Counted from the first letter of the stretch, positions 33,580 through 42,445 are shown. The stretch: DNA of 46,361 nt from Methylobacterium cerastii (GCF_022179125.1 NZ_BPQG01000080.1:1-46361); one strand, 5' to 3'. Notes: a model not told the origin generated them from the sequence alone. Numbers and translations are program-made.

Positions 33580-35358
33580 TCACGCCGCCCTGCGCCGCCT
33601 GACGAAGGTGGCCTGCCGCTCCGCCTCGGACCGGTTCACCGCGGCGCGGACCTGCAGCAGGTCCTTGCGCGTGACGAGGCCGACCAGCGTGCCGCTCTCC
33701 GCATCGGTGACCGGCAGGCGCCCCTGCCCCGTCGTCAGCATCAGGTCGAGGGCGTGCGCGGTGACGTCGCCCGGGTGGACGACGGCCAGCGACGCGTCGG
33801 AGACCCGCTCACCAAGGCGCTCGGAACCGTCGCCGCCATCCGTCCGCCACAGCAGCGCGTCGCCGCGGGTGACGAGGCCGACGGGGCGGTTCTCGCCGTC
33901 CACCACCGGGTAGGCGTGGTGGCGTCCCGCCTCCATCGCCGCCACCGCCTTGGCGACGGGCATGTCGGCCCCGAGGGTGTCGACCGACGCGACCATGATC
34001 TCGGCGACGCGGGTGAACTCGTAGGGGTCGATGCCGTACTCGCGGGTGACGTGCTGGCCGCGCCGGGCGATCTTCTCCGTCAGGATCGAGCGCTTGAGCA
34101 GCAGCACCGTCACGGCGTAGGCCGCGGCCGAGGCAGCCAGCAGCGCGGGCAACGCGTGCACGTCGCCGGTGAGCTCGACGGCGAACAGCGTGCCGGTGAG
34201 CGGCGCCCGCATGGTGCCGCCGAGCATCGCCGCCATGCCGAGGAGCGCCCAGAATCCCGGGTCGCCCGGCAGGGCCGACCCGGCGAGCCAGCCCATCGCC
34301 CCGCCGAGGATCAGCAGCGGCGCGAGTACGCCGCCGGAGGTGCCCGAGGACAGCGCCACGAGCCAGATCGCGGCCTTCACGACCAGGATCAGCAGCACGG
34401 CCGTCAGCACCATGTGGCCGCCGAGCAGGTCGGCGATGACGTCGTAGCCCACGCCGAGCGCCCGCGGCTCGACCAGCCCGCCGAGGCCGACCGCGAGGCC
34501 GCCCAGCGCCGGCCACCACATCCAGTGGATCGGCAGGCGCTCGAACGCGTCCTCGAGGGCGTAGAGCAGCGTCGTCAGCACGCCCGAGAGCAGCCCCGCG
34601 GCGAGGCCGACGCCGACGCAGGCCGCCAAGCCCCACCACGGCAGTGCCGGGTCGGCGGCGAAGGGGAACAGCGGCCCGGCCCCGAACAGGCTCGGCCGCA
34701 GCATCGTGGCGGTGACGGCGGCGGCGGCCACCGGGATGAAGCTGCGCGGGCGCCACTCGAACAGCAGCAGCTCCACCGCGAGCAGCACGGCGGCGACCGG
34801 CGTGCCGAAGATCGCGGTCATGCCGGCGGCCGCGCCCGCGACGAGGAGCGTCTTCCGCTCGGCGGCGCTCAGGTGGAAGAACTGCGCGAACAGCGAGCCG
34901 ATCGCCCCGCCGGTCATGATGATCGGCCCCTCGGCACCGAACGGGCCGCCGGTGCCGATCGAGATCGCCGACGAGACCGGCTTCAGCACCGCGACCTTCG
35001 GCGACATCCGGCTGCCGCCGATCAGGATCGCCTCGATCGCCTCCGGGATGCCGTGGCCGCGGATCTTCTCCGAGCCCAACCGCGCCATCAGGCCGATCGC
35101 GAGGCCGCCGAGCGGGGGCACGCAGACCATCCAGAGCGAGGGCGTGGCCCCGGCCAGCGAGGTCGCCCCGACATCGATCCGGCCGAACCAGACGAGGTTC
35201 GTCACGAAGGCGACGAGGGCGAGCAGGCCCCAGGCCGCGACCGTGCCGCCGAGGCCGACCACGACCGCCATGGCGCACAGCACGAAGAGGCGTCGGTCGG
35301 TGCGGAAATCACCCAGAACGCGACGCCCGGCGGGCGGGGCTGCCTTCGAGACCGGCAT
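33580..35358 (-). CDS. CLC-family chloride channel/transporter with CBS domains
   Basis: A 592-residue membrane protein with about 10-12 helices followed by two cytoplasmic CBS domains (VDTLGADMPVAKAVAAMEAG; DALLWRTDGGDGSERL...TGQGRLPVTDAESGTLVGLV). The selectivity region GTGGPFGAEGPIIM keeps the gating glutamate of exchange transporters, but the usual GSGIP is GHGIP here, a change at an anion-coordinating Ser. It might be an H+/Cl- exchanger with altered selectivity, which needs experiment. The start is ATG 35358. It is divergent from a MarR regulator, and an operator-like palindrome lies between them, suggesting control by that regulator. Confidence 0.93.
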   Translation of the reverse strand: MPVSKAAPPAGRRVLGDFRTDRRLFVLCAMAVVVGLGGTVAAWGLLALVAFVTNLVWFGRIDVGATSLAGATPSLWMVCVPPLGGLAIGLMARLGSEKIRGHGIPEAIEAILIGGSRMSPKVAVLKPVSSAISIGTGGPFGAEGPIIMTGGAIGSLFAQFFHLSAAERKTLLVAGAAAGMTAIFGTPVAAVLLAVELLLFEWRPRSFIPVAAAAVTATMLRPSLFGAGPLFPFAADPALPWWGLAACVGVGLAAGLLSGVLTTLLYALEDAFERLPIHWMWWPALGGLAVGLGGLVEPRALGVGYDVIADLLGGHMVLTAVLLILVVKAAIWLVALSSGTSGGVLAPLLILGGAMGWLAGSALPGDPGFWALLGMAAMLGGTMRAPLTGTLFAVELTGDVHALPALLAASAAAYAVTVLLLKRSILTEKIARRGQHVTREYGIDPYEFTRVAEIMVASVDTLGADMPVAKAVAAMEAGRHHAYPVVDGENRPVGLVTRGDALLWRTDGGDGSERLGERVSDASLAVVHPGDVTAHALDLMLTTGQGRLPVTDAESGTLVGLVTRKDLLQVRAAVNRSEAERQATFVRRRRAA

Positions 35359-35398
35359 GCGGCTGAACCTCCTGTAGGATGCGGTACGGCCCCATATA

Positions 35399-35417
35399 TA
35401 TATCGTAACCCGATATA
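35399..35417. promoter_or_regulatory. operator-like palindrome between clc and marR
   Basis: TATATCG-TAACC-CGATATA is a perfect 7-bp-arm inverted repeat in an unusually AT-rich stretch for this GC-rich DNA. It lies in the 85-bp divergent gap and fits a MarR-type operator controlling both genes. Confidence 0.7.
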
Positions 35418-35443
35418 TTGAACCCCACGCTTGGAGGTGGACG

Positions 35444-35887
35444 ATGGATTCGGATGCCGGCTCGGTCCTCTCGCGTGAGGCCTACGCCGCGATCGCGCGC
35501 TTCCGCCTGGAGCTGCGGCGTTTCCTCGCCTTCAGCGAGGCGGCGGCCGGCAAGGTCGGCCTGCCGGCCCAGCAGCATCAGGCGCTGCTGGCGATCGCAG
35601 GCCACGACGGGCCGCCGACGGTCGGATTCGTGGCCGAGCAGCTGTTGATCGCGCCGCAGACCGCGGCCGAGCTCGTCGCGCGAATGGTGGACAAGGGCTT
35701 CCTGACCAAGGCGGCGGAGGCGCGCGACCGCCGGCGGATGGCGCTGTCGCTGACCCCGAAGGCGATGGCGGTGCTGCAGCAGCTGACGACGGCCCACCTC
35801 GCGGAGCTGCAGACCCTGGAGCCGGCCCTCGCCACCGCCCTGGCCACGGCGCTGGACCGCGTGCACGGCCGCTCCGACGCGGGGTGA
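35444..35887 (+). CDS. MarR-family transcriptional regulator
   Basis: A 147-residue winged-helix regulator. The HTH is in TVGFVAEQLLIAPQTAAELV with wing residues in ARMVDKGFLTKAAEARDRRR, and long dimerisation helices lie at both ends. The start ATG 35444 has a strong GGAGGTGG immediately upstream. It probably acts on the palindrome at 35399-35417, repressing itself and the divergent CLC gene. The ligand is unknown. Confidence 0.92.
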   Translation: MDSDAGSVLSREAYAAIARFRLELRRFLAFSEAAAGKVGLPAQQHQALLAIAGHDGPPTVGFVAEQLLIAPQTAAELVARMVDKGFLTKAAEARDRRRMALSLTPKAMAVLQQLTTAHLAELQTLEPALATALATALDRVHGRSDAG

Positions 35888-35963
35888 TGATGGTGCGGAG
35901 CGGAGACCGTTTGAGCAGCCCCGCGGTACGGCCCCGAATGGATCGTTCGAGGCGAAGGCGCGC

Positions 35964-36060
35964 CCCCCTCTCCCGTCCGGGAGAGCGTTGGGGTGAGGGG
36001 TGCGGCCTCTCCGGAGAAACCTGGCCCCTCACCCTGTCCCTCTCCCGGACGGGAGAGAGG
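35964..36060. repeat. GC-rich palindromic repeat between convergent genes
   Basis: Two palindromes (CCTCTCCCGTCCGGGAGAG and CCCTCTCCCGGACGGGAGAG) flank GGGGTGAGGGG and CCCCTCACCC, the same design as 6673-6779. It occupies the gap between the converging marR and metB genes. Confidence 0.8.
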
Positions 36061-36112
36061 ACCCGCGCCTCAACGGCTCGTCTGTGAAATCAACCAGTCC
36101 CTGGACCCGCGG

Positions 36113-37276
36113 TCAGCCCGCCTGGACGGCGTCGAGCGCCTGGGCGAGGTCGGCCAGGAGGTCGTCCTCCGCCTCGAGGCCGATCGACAGGCGGAGCAGG
36201 CCGCCGGTGATGCCGGCGATGGCGCGGGCCTCGGGGTCCATGGCGGCGTGGGTCATGGTCTCGGCGTGCGAGATCAGGCTCTCGACCCCGCCGAGCGATT
36301 CGGCGAGCGTGAACACCTGGACCCGGCCCACGACCTGGCGGACCGCCTCGCGGCCGCCGACGAGTTCGAAGCTCAGCATGGCGCCGAAGCCGCTCTGCTG
36401 GGCCTGGGCCAGCGCATGGCCCGGGTGGCTGGCGAGGCCGGGATAGTACACCGCGGCGACGGCCGGGTGCCCGGCGAGGAACGCGGCCAGGCGCCCGGCG
36501 GTCCGCTGCTGCTGCTCGACCCGCACGAACAGGGTGCGCACGCCCCGCAGCGTCAGGTATGCGTCGAACGGCGAGCCGGTGACGCCGATGGTGTTGGCCC
36601 AGGCGGCGAGCTCGTCGCCGACGGTGGCGTCCGCCGCGACCACCGCGCCGCCGACGACGTCGGAATGGCCGTTGAGGAACTTGGTCGTGGCATGCACGAC
36701 GAGGTCGGCGCCGAGCGACAGGGGCCGCTGCAGGGCCGGCGACAGGAAGGTGTTGTCGACCACCGAGAGCGCGCCGGCCGCCCGGGCGAGCCCGGTGACG
36801 CGGCGGATGTCCACGACGCGCATCAGCGGGTTGCTCGGCGTCTCGATCAGCACGACCTTGGGCTTCCTCGCGAAGGCCGCCTCCAGGGCCGCCGGGTCGG
36901 TCTGGTCGACGAAGGCCACCGCGTAGTGCCCGCGCGCCGCGCGGAGGCTGAGCAGGCGGTGCGTGCCGCCGTAGCAATCGTGCGGGGCGACCAGGAGGTC
37001 GCCCGGCCGCAGGCTCGACAGGGCGAGGTCGAGGGCCGCCATGCCGCTCGACACCACCACCGCGCGGGCGCCGCCCTCGAGCTTGGCGAGGGTGTCTGCG
37101 AGCTGGTCGCGCGTCGGGTTGCCCAGCCGCGAGTAGTCGTAAGGCCCCGGCTTCTCGAAGGCCGGGAACTTGTACGTCGTCGAGAGATGGATCGGGGCGA
37201 TGACGGCGCCGTAGGACGTGTCCGCGGCCACGCCGTTGGTGGCGGCGATCGTGCGGGGATCTCTGGGTTCGGTCAT
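36113..37276 (-). CDS. metB: Cystathionine gamma-synthase MetB
   Basis: PLP enzyme joining cysteine to an O-acylhomoserine to form cystathionine in methionine synthesis. The 387-residue product follows E. coli MetB closely: YDYSRLGNPTRDQLADTLAK, LLVAPHDCYGGTHRLLSL, VDNTFLSPALQRPLSLGADL, the PLP Lys199 in HATTKFLNGHSDVVGG, and SLGGVESLISHAETMTHAAM near the C-terminus. A cystathionine beta-lyase or sulfhydrylase role is less likely given this match. A candidate promoter is at about 37338-37367. An intergenic hairpin element lies further upstream; I see no known SAM riboswitch. Confidence 0.93.
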   Translation of the reverse strand: MTEPRDPRTIAATNGVAADTSYGAVIAPIHLSTTYKFPAFEKPGPYDYSRLGNPTRDQLADTLAKLEGGARAVVVSSGMAALDLALSSLRPGDLLVAPHDCYGGTHRLLSLRAARGHYAVAFVDQTDPAALEAAFARKPKVVLIETPSNPLMRVVDIRRVTGLARAAGALSVVDNTFLSPALQRPLSLGADLVVHATTKFLNGHSDVVGGAVVAADATVGDELAAWANTIGVTGSPFDAYLTLRGVRTLFVRVEQQQRTAGRLAAFLAGHPAVAAVYYPGLASHPGHALAQAQQSGFGAMLSFELVGGREAVRQVVGRVQVFTLAESLGGVESLISHAETMTHAAMDPEARAIAGITGGLLRLSIGLEAEDDLLADLAQALDAVQAG

Positions 37277-37337
37277 CGCGTCTGGTCCTCCCGGGAATCG
37301 GTTCGCGGTGCGATCCGAAGGCCCCGCCGAAGCGTTC

Positions 37338-37367
37338 TTTATAGAGGACGAAACGGCCTTACAACAA
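37338..37367 (-). promoter_or_regulatory. candidate metB promoter
   Basis: In an AT-rich stretch, minus-strand TATAAA (37343-37338) is preceded 18 nt upstream by TTGTTG (37367-37362), about 60 nt before the metB start. Spacing is slightly long, so the call is tentative. Confidence 0.3.
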
Positions 37368-37393
37368 AACGATGCAAAGATCCGCTCAGGCTC

Positions 37394-37500
37394 ATACCAA
37401 ACCTCGCTGAGCTCGGCTCATCGGGGTTCGGGCCCCCGCGACTGCGGGGCGGCGGGAGTCCGCCGGACCTCATGGGTCTTGACCCGTGAGACTGGGTATT
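37394..37500. other. four-hairpin intergenic element
   Basis: Four stem-loops occur back to back: 37400-37428 (AACCTCG/CGGGGTT around TGAGC-TCG-GCTCA), 37434-37449 (CCCCGC/GCGGGG), 37450-37465 (CGGCGG/CCGCCG) and 37469-37490 (10 bp with one G-T pair, TT loop). The element's ends carry an imperfect inverted ATACC/GGTAT. Its right end overlaps the stop codon of the lipoprotein gene. It could be a mobile palindromic repeat, a terminator or a structured RNA. Confidence 0.6.
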
Positions 37501-38386
37501 AATCCTTCACGACCAACGGCCGCACCGGCGGACCCGAGGCGGCGATGCCCCCGCGCGGCGGCATCGCCTCGGGCAACGCCATGTCCTCGCCCGGAACGAG
37601 GCCGCAGCGGAAGGCGGCCTCGGGCGGAAGCAGCGGATCGAGGAGCGTGCGGCGGGCGGCCAACCCGGCGACGCCGCGCTCCGCCCCCACGACTTCGGGG
37701 CCCGGCACCGCGACGACGAGGTGCTCCAGCGCGTAGCGGTAGCGCGCCGTGCGCTCGGCGGTCTCCAGCCGGACCCAGGCGATGAGGCAGCGGTTCTCGG
37801 CGACCCGCATCGCGGCGTTGCGCACGTCGTCGTCGTCGAGCGCCTTGGCGAAGGGAAGGCTGCGCAGGCGCAGGGCGTCGGCGTCGATCACCCGCGCGGC
37901 GATCGCGACGAAGGGCGGGATCAACCGGGCGTCGGCGACCGCGTCCTCGGACAGGCGGCGGTAGCGCGAGACCGGCGAGCGCGCGGGCTCGGCCACCAGC
38001 CCGTCATGGTAGGCGGCCACGTCCCCCGGCCGCCAGGAGGGCGGCAGCACGCGGGCGCGGGTGAGGTTGGCGAGCACGTCGATGAACGCGGCCTGGGGCG
38101 CCGCCGGCATCAGGAAGCGCCAGGCGCGGGCGCGCAGGGTCTGCTCGTCGTCGGTCAGCGGGAAGGCGGAGGCCGGCTCGCCGCGCTCGCGGGCCGCCAG
38201 CGTGCCGGTGGTCTCGACCAGCGCGTTCCAGGCGCCGGCCTTCGGGCGGCCGAAATCGCCCTGCTGCGCGCAGGCCGCCAGGAGCGCGGTGAGGAACGCG
38301 GCGGTGACCGCGCAGGTCGCGACCGGGCTCGTGCGGCGCCGGGCGCCCGGGATCGGAACCGGCACGCGCCGGGCCTGGCTCGGCAT
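37499..38386 (-). CDS. Putative lipoprotein of unknown function
   Basis: A 295-residue protein with a signal sequence (SPVATCAVTAAFLTALLAAC) ending in a lipobox at LLAAC, so lipidation at that Cys is likely after a long Arg-rich N-terminus. The rest is helical and rich in Arg/Ala (SRYRRLSEDAVADARLIPPF; ENRCLIAWVRLETAERTARY); no family is recognised. The stop TAA lies in the right end of the four-hairpin element. It lies upstream of metB on the same strand but is separated by that element. Confidence 0.75.
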   Translation of the reverse strand: MPSQARRVPVPIPGARRRTSPVATCAVTAAFLTALLAACAQQGDFGRPKAGAWNALVETTGTLAARERGEPASAFPLTDDEQTLRARAWRFLMPAAPQAAFIDVLANLTRARVLPPSWRPGDVAAYHDGLVAEPARSPVSRYRRLSEDAVADARLIPPFVAIAARVIDADALRLRSLPFAKALDDDDVRNAAMRVAENRCLIAWVRLETAERTARYRYALEHLVVAVPGPEVVGAERGVAGLAARRTLLDPLLPPEAAFRCGLVPGEDMALPEAMPPRGGIAASGPPVRPLVVKD

Positions 38387-38464
38387 GGACCGCCTCGTTC
38401 GGGTGTCGGTGTGAGGACTGGGCGTTGAGACGCGGACCCGGCGGATCGCCCGCCGGAGGCCGGA

Positions 38465-38668
38465 TCAGGAGGCGAGGCGCTCGTAGCGCACGCCGAGGAA
38501 CAGCAGGATCTCGCCGCGGCGCTCGCCGGCCTCGGGGCGGCGGCGGGACCGGGCGGAGGCCGCGAACGGCACGACGCGGCCGAGCGGTGCGCGCTGGGGA
38601 CCCTCCGGCGTCGGCGTGTCGGAGCGGAGCGCGGCGGGGCGGGGGGCAGTGGATCGGGAGACGGTCAT
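38465..38668 (-). CDS. Small basic protein of unknown function
   Basis: A 67-residue basic product, TVSRSTAPRPAALRSDTPTP onward, ending RRPEAGERRGEILLFLGVRY, ERLAS. No membrane segment or family is visible. ATG 38668 has AGG about 8 nt upstream; GTG 38677 is in frame as well. It ends about 80 nt before the lipoprotein gene on the same strand. Confidence 0.5.
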   Translation of the reverse strand: MTVSRSTAPRPAALRSDTPTPEGPQRAPLGRVVPFAASARSRRRPEAGERRGEILLFLGVRYERLAS

Positions 38669-39243
38669 GGCAGGCACCTGTCGGCTTATCCGGGCATCGC
38701 GCCCGGGCCCCGGGGCGGGGCGTCGGCAAGGGCGACGGCGTGTCGATGCCGGCAGATCAGCACGCCATGGTTAACGGATCGTTTCCCGGCAGGACCTCCG
38801 GCGACCTGCTTCGGCGTCGTCGCCGGAGGTGTCCGCGCGGCGCCACGCGAGAGGGGGCTGGAAGGGGGCTGGAAGGGGGCCGGCCAGAGGTTCGCACGCG
38901 GTTGGCCTGCGCCTTGCCAGGGAGGATTCGCCCATGGCGGGCGTTTCCTCCCAACGACTGGGCCCTGCTCGCGACCCGGGCGGGGCCCTTCTTCGTTTGT
39001 CGGAGGGCGTTTCCTTCTCGGTCTCCGCCGGCACCTGCGGCGCGAATGCCGCATTGCGGCCTCGACGGGCTCCCACGGCGGATGCTGCATTGCGGTCGCC
39101 GAGGGGTGGAAGCGGAACCGTCGCACGGTCGCGACGCTTGCCTAGCGACGCCGGAGACCGATATGCCGGGCCATTCGCGGATGCCGCCCTCGGGCGGATC
39201 CGACGCCGGGGTTCCCACGGCCGACATGCAAGGACCACGCTGG
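38669..39243. other. 575-bp intergenic region with repeated palindromes
   Basis: No credible gene is seen. There is a short tandem repeat (unit GGGGGCTGGAA, about 38853-38880). The palindrome GCCGCATTGCGGC (39048-39060) recurs as GCTGCATTGCGGT (39084-39096), inside a 19-bp direct repeat (39042-39060 and 39078-39096, 16/19 identical) spaced 36 bp. Those sites lie about 150-200 bp upstream of the GLG1-like gene. Confidence 0.5.
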
Positions 39244-39555
39244 ATGCGACTGGACACGTTTCGACACGCCCGTGGCGCGCTTCTGCCTCGGATGCTCCGC
39301 TCCGCGGCGCTGGCAGGCCTCCCGCTCGCCCTGCTGGCGCTCGCCGGCAGCCCGGCCCAGGCCCAGCGCGAGGACCAGGGGCTGCAGCTCGGCTGCGCCA
39401 ACGACTATTTCCGCCTCTGCGCCGGCGTCGACCCGAACAGCCCGGCGGCCGAGCAGTGCATGACGCGCAACCGCAAGCGCCTGTCGCCCGAGTGCCGCAA
39501 CGCCATCGGCGACTACGACAAGCGCACCGGCGGAAAGTCGATGCCGGAGGATTGA
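39244..39555 (+). CDS. Small secreted GLG1-like cysteine-rich protein
   Basis: A 103-residue exported protein. A signal peptide ([20 protein letters not shown], then AQ) is followed by one cysteine-rich repeat ([38 protein letters not shown]) with four Cys in the spacing of the GLG1-type repeat. Disulfides and secretion to the periplasm are likely; the role is unknown. The start ATG 39244 has AAGGA about 9 nt upstream; an ATG at 39226 is also in frame. Confidence 0.78.
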   Translation: MRLDTFRHARGALLPRMLRSAALAGLPLALLALAGSPAQAQREDQGLQLGCANDYFRLCAGVDPNSPAAEQCMTRNRKRLSPECRNAIGDYDKRTGGKSMPED

Positions 39556-39676
39556 TCGCTTCGGGCGCGTCCGCGACGCGCCCGGTTCGAGGATGGTGGA
39601 CGACGAGCGGCCGGCTCGTTCCGGGGGATGGATCGTCCCTCGGGAGCCGGCCGCGTCACGAGCGGAGCCCGACGAC

Positions 39677-40621
39677 ATGGCCTTGACCGTTGCGGTCCAG
39701 ATGGACCCGATCCAGGCGATCCGCATCGCCGGCGACACCACCTTCGCCCTGTTGCTCGAAGCGCAGGCGCGCGGCCACCGGCTGATCTACTACACCCCCG
39801 ACCGGCTCTCGATGCAGGGCCGCCGCGTCACCGCCCGCGTCCAGGCGCTGAGCGTGCAGGACGTGGAGGGCGCGCACGCGACGCTCGGCGAGATCGAGCG
39901 GATCGATCTGTCGGAGGCCGACGTGGTGCTGATGCGCCAGGACCCGCCCTTCGACATGGCCTACATCACCGCGACCCACATGCTGGAGAAGATCCACCCG
40001 CAGACGCTGGTGGTGAACGACCCGGCCGAGGTGCGCAACGCGCCCGAGAAGCTCTTCGTCCTCGACTTCCCCGAGCTGATGCCGCCGACGCTGATCTCCC
40101 GCGACAAGGCGGAGATCGAGGAATTCCGCCGCGAGCACGGCACCGTGGCGATGAAGCCGCTGCACGGCCACGGCGGCGCGGCGGTGTTCCGCGTCTCCGA
40201 GACCGACCCGAACTTCGGCTCGATGTTCGACCTGTTCTCGGTCACCTTCCGCGAGGCGTGGGTGGTGCAGCGCTTCCTCGAGAAGATCACCGAAGGCGAC
40301 AAGCGCATCATCCTCGTCGACGGCGAGCCGATGGGCGCGATCAACCGCGTGCCGGCCTTGAACGACATCCGCTCCAACATGGTCCGCGGCGGCGCCGCCC
40401 GGCCCTCGGACCTGACCGAGCGCGAGCGCGAGATCTGCGCCACGATCGGCCCGGAGCTGCGCCGCCGCGGCCTGATCCTCGTCGGCATCGACGTGATCGA
40501 CGGGCACCTCACCGAGATCAACGTCACCTCCCCCACCGGCATCCGCGCGATCAAGCGCCTCGGCGGCCCGGACCTCGCCGTGAGCGCGTGGGACGCGATC
40601 GAGGCGCGGGTGGCGGTCTGA
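39677..40621 (+). CDS. gshB: Glutathione synthetase GshB
   Basis: ATP-grasp enzyme joining gamma-glutamylcysteine and glycine to make glutathione in the cytoplasm. The 314-residue product has the N-terminal [40 protein letters not shown], the ATP-grasp [40 protein letters not shown], and the C-terminal [20 protein letters not shown]. Length matches bacterial GshB. The start ATG 39677 precedes the conserved [11 protein letters not shown]. It converges on the BrnA-like gene and follows the GLG1-like gene by about 120 nt. Confidence 0.96.
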   Translation: MALTVAVQMDPIQAIRIAGDTTFALLLEAQARGHRLIYYTPDRLSMQGRRVTARVQALSVQDVEGAHATLGEIERIDLSEADVVLMRQDPPFDMAYITATHMLEKIHPQTLVVNDPAEVRNAPEKLFVLDFPELMPPTLISRDKAEIEEFRREHGTVAMKPLHGHGGAAVFRVSETDPNFGSMFDLFSVTFREAWVVQRFLEKITEGDKRIILVDGEPMGAINRVPALNDIRSNMVRGGAARPSDLTEREREICATIGPELRRRGLILVGIDVIDGHLTEINVTSPTGIRAIKRLGGPDLAVSAWDAIEARVAV

Positions 40622-40645
40622 CGGTCGGCCTTCGGGTGTGCGCGG

Positions 40646-40873
40646 TCATTCCGAACGCTTGGCGCCACGTTTCCTGCGCGCCCGGGCCGATTGCGGTTGC
40701 CCCGCCGTTCGGCGGCCGAAGGCCTCCGCCATAGCCGGCAGCATGCCCTTGACGCCGGGCCGCGTCCGCGCCAGCTCGGCGTCGGTCAGCGGCGGGCTGT
40801 CGACCGCTGCCCAATCTGCCTCGGCGTAGGCGTCGTTCGGGACGTAGCCCAGCCCGGGATCACGCCTGCTCAT
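40646..40873 (-). CDS. BrnA-like antitoxin without a BrnT partner
   Basis: A 75-residue product whose middle, AAVDSPPLTDAELARTRPGV, resembles the BrnA antitoxin pattern; a basic C-terminus (RARRKRGAKRSE) follows. BrnA is normally preceded by the BrnT toxin gene. Here the upstream gene is the CPA1 antiporter, 39 nt away, and no BrnT is seen in the window. Family assignment is tentative; it may be co-transcribed with the antiporter. Confidence 0.45.
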   Translation of the reverse strand: MSRRDPGLGYVPNDAYAEADWAAVDSPPLTDAELARTRPGVKGMLPAMAEAFGRRTAGQPQSARARRKRGAKRSE

Positions 40874-40912
40874 AGGTCGCTCCTTCCGTTTAGAACGTAG
40901 ACGATGTGGCCC

Positions 40913-42445
40913 TCACGTCTCCGCCTTCGGCGTCGCGTTGAGCTCGGCCCAGTCGAACTCCTCCTCCAGCACGAAGTAGGCGTCGTCGCCGATCGCGCCC
41001 TCGCGGCGCAGGCGCATGACCGTGTCGCGGGCGGCGGTGATGGCGCGGCGGCGCGGGCCGTCGGTGGGCAGGGATTCCGGAGCGCGGCCCTCCTCGTGGG
41101 CCTCCGCCTCGGCGAGCGCGCCGCGCAGCTCCGCCCTCAGGGCCTCGATGCCGGGCTCGTCGTCGGCCGCGTCGAGGCTGTCGAGGGCCGCCTGGTAGGC
41201 CTCGGCCCGGGCGCGGCCCGTCTCGCGGCCGACCGGGTCGTCGTCCTCGAGGCCGAGGCGGGCGAGCAGCGGGTTCAGGGTCAGGCCCTGGACCACCAGG
41301 GTGCCGAGCACCGTGCCGAACGCGGCGAAGACGATCAGGTCGCGGTGCGGGAATTCCTGCGGCAGGGCGAGCGCCGTGGCGATGGTGAGGATGCCGCGCA
41401 TCCCAGCCCAGGACACCGCGACGGCGCTCCGGAGCCGGCCGCGGCCGGGATCGGCGACGGAGAGGCCGGGCAGGCCGGACGCCGGCAGCACCCAGGCGAT
41501 GCGCACCAGCACCACGGTGGCGAAGACCGCGCCGGCGAGCGCCAGCGCGACGAGCTGGTCGGCGCCGGCGAGCCGCTCGAGGATCGGGCCGATCTGGATG
41601 CCGATCAGCACGAAGGCCAGCACGTTGAGCACGAACACCGCCGTGTTCCAGACCGCGTAGGAGATGATGCGCACGCGCGGGGCGGTGATGCCGGGGGTGC
41701 CGCGCGCCACCGTGATCGCGAAGGCGACCAGCGTCAGCACGCCAGACATCTCCAGGCGCTCGGCGGCGATCCAGATGCCGAAGGCGGCCACGAATTGCAG
41801 CACGATGGTGCTGGCCGCGTCCTGCACCCGCCGCATCCCGGCGACGAAGGCGAGCCCCGCGAGCGGCCCCACCACCAGGCTCGCGACCACGCCCACGAGG
41901 AAGGTCGGGCCGACCTCGGAGACGTGGAAGGCGCCGCTCGCGGCGGCCGCGACGCCGAGCCGGTAGATCAGCAGGGAGCCGGCGTCGTTGAGCAGGCTCT
42001 CGCCGCGCAGGATGGTGGTGAGGCGGTGCGGCAGCGAGACGTGGCGCAGCACCGAGAGCGCGGCCACCGCGTCCGGCGGCGCGACGATCGCCCCGAGCAC
42101 GATGCAGGCGGAAAGCGGCATGTCCGGCACCAGCAGCTTGGCGACGACGGCGACCGCGATCGTCGTCACCGCCACCGCACCGAAGGCGAGGCCGGCGATC
42201 GGGCGCCAGTTCGCCCTCAGGTCGCGCAGCGAGGTGCCGTAGCCGGCATCCATCAGCACGGGCGCGAGGAACAGCGCCAGCGCCAGCCCCGGGTCGAGCT
42301 CGAGGTTCGGGACGCCCGGCACGAAGGCCAGGCCGACGCCGCCGAGCGCCAGGAAGGCCGGATACGGCGCACCGATTCGCCGCGCGAGCGCCGCCAGCAG
42401 CACCGCGCCGAACAGGACGCCGACAACCCACTCGAAAATGATCAT
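40913..42445 (-). CDS. CPA1-family Na+/H+ antiporter
   Basis: A 510-residue inner-membrane antiporter with about 12 helices. The double-Asp-like region of CPA1 exchangers lies in ACIVLGAIVAPPDAVAALSV with GESLLNDAGSLLIYRLGVAA after it; the second repeat has VSWAGMRGILTIATALALPQ. A long cytoplasmic C-terminal tail (about 100 residues) is Glu/Asp-rich and ends WAELNATPKAET. The start ATG 42445 precedes IIFEWVVGVLFGAVLLAALA. It is 53 nt downstream of the OprB-type porin on the same strand, a likely operon. Earlier in-frame sequence is antisense to the porin and not a fusion. Confidence 0.92.
   Translation of the reverse strand: MIIFEWVVGVLFGAVLLAALARRIGAPYPAFLALGGVGLAFVPGVPNLELDPGLALALFLAPVLMDAGYGTSLRDLRANWRPIAGLAFGAVAVTTIAVAVVAKLLVPDMPLSACIVLGAIVAPPDAVAALSVLRHVSLPHRLTTILRGESLLNDAGSLLIYRLGVAAAASGAFHVSEVGPTFLVGVVASLVVGPLAGLAFVAGMRRVQDAASTIVLQFVAAFGIWIAAERLEMSGVLTLVAFAITVARGTPGITAPRVRIISYAVWNTAVFVLNVLAFVLIGIQIGPILERLAGADQLVALALAGAVFATVVLVRIAWVLPASGLPGLSVADPGRGRLRSAVAVSWAGMRGILTIATALALPQEFPHRDLIVFAAFGTVLGTLVVQGLTLNPLLARLGLEDDDPVGRETGRARAEAYQAALDSLDAADDEPGIEALRAELRGALAEAEAHEEGRAPESLPTDGPRRRAITAARDTVMRLRREGAIGDDAYFVLEEEFDWAELNATPKAET

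Noticed and set aside
37277-37500. A SAM riboswitch in front of metB
   Set aside because: None of the SAM-riboswitch conserved cores that I know is visible; the hairpins here do not form such a fold.
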